Assembly (NCBI RefSeq): GCF_007993735.1 | Contig: NZ_CP042453.1 | Location: 1,116,001-1,180,000 of the forward strand | DNA: 64,000 bases | Direction of reading: 5' to 3' | Source of the DNA: Arenimonas daejeonensis | GTDB taxonomy: Bacteria; Pseudomonadota; Gammaproteobacteria; Xanthomonadales; Xanthomonadaceae | Shown: positions 63,233 to 64,000 of the stretch, in pieces | Numbering within the stretch: the stretch's first letter is position 1 | Layout of the letters: each line of letters begins with the position of its first letter | The notes under the pieces: model-generated | The model's database searches: none | The model's input: the letters and a program-made list of their open reading frames with translations, nothing else | Told to the model about the DNA's origin: nothing | Position numbers and translations under genes: made by a program

Positions 63233-64000
63233 ATGACGGTCCAGCAGAACGTCCTCCAGCTCATCGGCGAGACCCCGATCGTCAAGGCCCAGCACCTGGA
63301 TACCGGGCTCTGCGAGCTCTACCTCAAACTCGAATGCATGAATCCCGGCGGGTCCATCAAGGACCGCATCGGCCTGCGCATGATCGAGGCCGCCGAAGCC
63401 CGCGGCGACATCGGCCCGGGGGCGACCCTGGTGGAAGGCACCGCCGGCAACACCGGCATCGGCCTGGCCCTGGTGGCACAGCAGAAGGGCTACAAGCTGC
63501 TGCTCGTCGTCCCGGACAAGATGAGCCGGGAAAAGATCTTCAACCTGCGCGCCATGGGCGCCGAGGTCGTGCTGACCCGGTCGGACGTGGCCAAGGGCCA
63601 TCCGGACTACTACCAGGACATGGCCGCGCGCATCGCCCGCGACACGCCGGGCGCGTATTTCATCAACCAGTTCGGCAACCCGGACAACCCGGCCGCGCAC
63701 GAACACGGCACCGGCCCGGAGATCCTGCGCCAGATGGACGGCGACTTCGACGCCATCGTCTTCGGCTGCGGCAGCTCGGGCACGATGACCGGCCTGTCGC
63801 GGTATTTCGCCAAGGCGGCGCCGAAAGTCGAGCTGATCCTGGCCGATCCGGTCGGTTCAATCCTCACCCAGTACATCAACGAAGGCACGCTGAGCACCAA
63901 GTCCGGCAGCTGGCTGGTCGAGGGCATCGGCGAAGATTTCCTGCCCGACATTTCCGACTTCACCCGCGTGAAGAAGGCCTACGCGATCACCGACAAGGAA
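63233..64000 (+). CDS. PLP-dependent cystathionine beta-synthase / cysteine synthase (partial)
   Basis: The visible 256 residues form a fold-type II PLP enzyme: QLIGETPIVKAQHLD, LKLECMNPGGSIKDRIGLRM (PLP Lys), VEGTAGNTGIGLALVAQQKGYK, and FGCGSSGTMTGLSRYF. The TAGNTGIG substrate loop and overall sequence fit cystathionine beta-synthase or O-acetylserine sulfhydrylase of Xanthomonadaceae. It continues past the window, so any C-terminal CBS domains cannot be seen. It starts 151 bases after the DUF465 gene. Final choice between synthase types needs the rest of the gene. Confidence 0.88.
   Translation, partial: MTVQQNVLQLIGETPIVKAQHLDTGLCELYLKLECMNPGGSIKDRIGLRMIEAAEARGDIGPGATLVEGTAGNTGIGLALVAQQKGYKLLLVVPDKMSREKIFNLRAMGAEVVLTRSDVAKGHPDYYQDMAARIARDTPGAYFINQFGNPDNPAAHEHGTGPEILRQMDGDFDAIVFGCGSSGTMTGLSRYFAKAAPKVELILADPVGSILTQYINEGTLSTKSGSWLVEGIGEDFLPDISDFTRVKKAYAITDKE

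Overview
The window looks like chromosomal DNA from a GC-rich gammaproteobacterium of the Lysobacteraceae (Xanthomonadaceae) or a close relative. The inference rests on gene content and style: a PhoPQ-like pair, a TrpS with a C-terminal extension, a homogentisate-pathway operon next to a MarR gene, a DAK-DegV fusion beside plsY, an alpha/beta-type 2-oxo acid dehydrogenase operon with an SH3 gene inside it, and GC-rich palindromic repeats of a type common in that family. I see no prophage, insertion sequence, CRISPR array, integrase or defence island. The interest lies in unusual gene neighbourhoods rather than in a mobile island.

Layout. 0-14.5 kb: envelope and accessory genes (lipoproteins, outer-membrane proteins, three small proteins sharing two cysteine-pair modules, a LysR regulator, an EamA transporter, YceH, a HAD hydrolase, an acyl-CoA dehydrogenase, MipA, TonB and an NlpE-like lipoprotein). 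14.6-18.2 kb: a Ser/Thr kinase with a C-terminal repeat region, convergent with an ECF sigma factor. 18.3-23.7 kb: dusA, an arginine-deiminase-like enzyme, a PhoP/PhoQ-like two-component system and mtfA. 24.1-28.9 kb: a DAK-DegV (FakA-FakB-like) fusion, plsY, birA, coaX and a SPOR-like protein, then tRNA-Thr. 29.2-37.4 kb: a large CHASE/PAS/GAF histidine kinase, a single-domain response regulator and a REC-PAS-LOV-GGDEF-EAL protein. 37.5-41.8 kb: periplasmic rhodanese, arginase, entericidin, a lipoprotein and trpS. 41.8-45.9 kb (minus strand): 2-oxo acid dehydrogenase E1alpha, E1beta, an SH3 protein, E2 and a VOC protein. 46.0-54.5 kb: an ExeM-like secreted nuclease, tryptophan 2,3-dioxygenase and three membrane transporters or permease-like proteins. 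54.5-59.9 kb: a MarR regulator and the tyrosine/homogentisate operon hppD, hmgA, a lipoprotein gene, fahA and maiA. 59.9-64 kb: pilU, a DUF4398/OmpA pair, a DUF465 gene and the start of a cystathionine beta-synthase/cysteine synthase gene that runs off the window.

How the genes work together. The homogentisate operon encodes every step from 4-hydroxyphenylpyruvate to fumarate plus acetoacetate, with a candidate MarR operator between regulator and operon. The DAK-DegV fusion could supply acyl-phosphate directly to PlsY. The multi-sensor kinase, response regulator and LOV-GGDEF-EAL protein form one stop/start-overlapping unit that could link several signals, including blue light, to cyclic-di-GMP.

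Sequence quality. About thirty single-base frameshifts interrupt otherwise well-conserved genes, including the normally essential trpS. Most fall in short homopolymers or GC-rich runs and can be repaired by adding or removing one base. I treat these genes as intact with probable sequence errors, give each gene its full extent and state where the shift lies.
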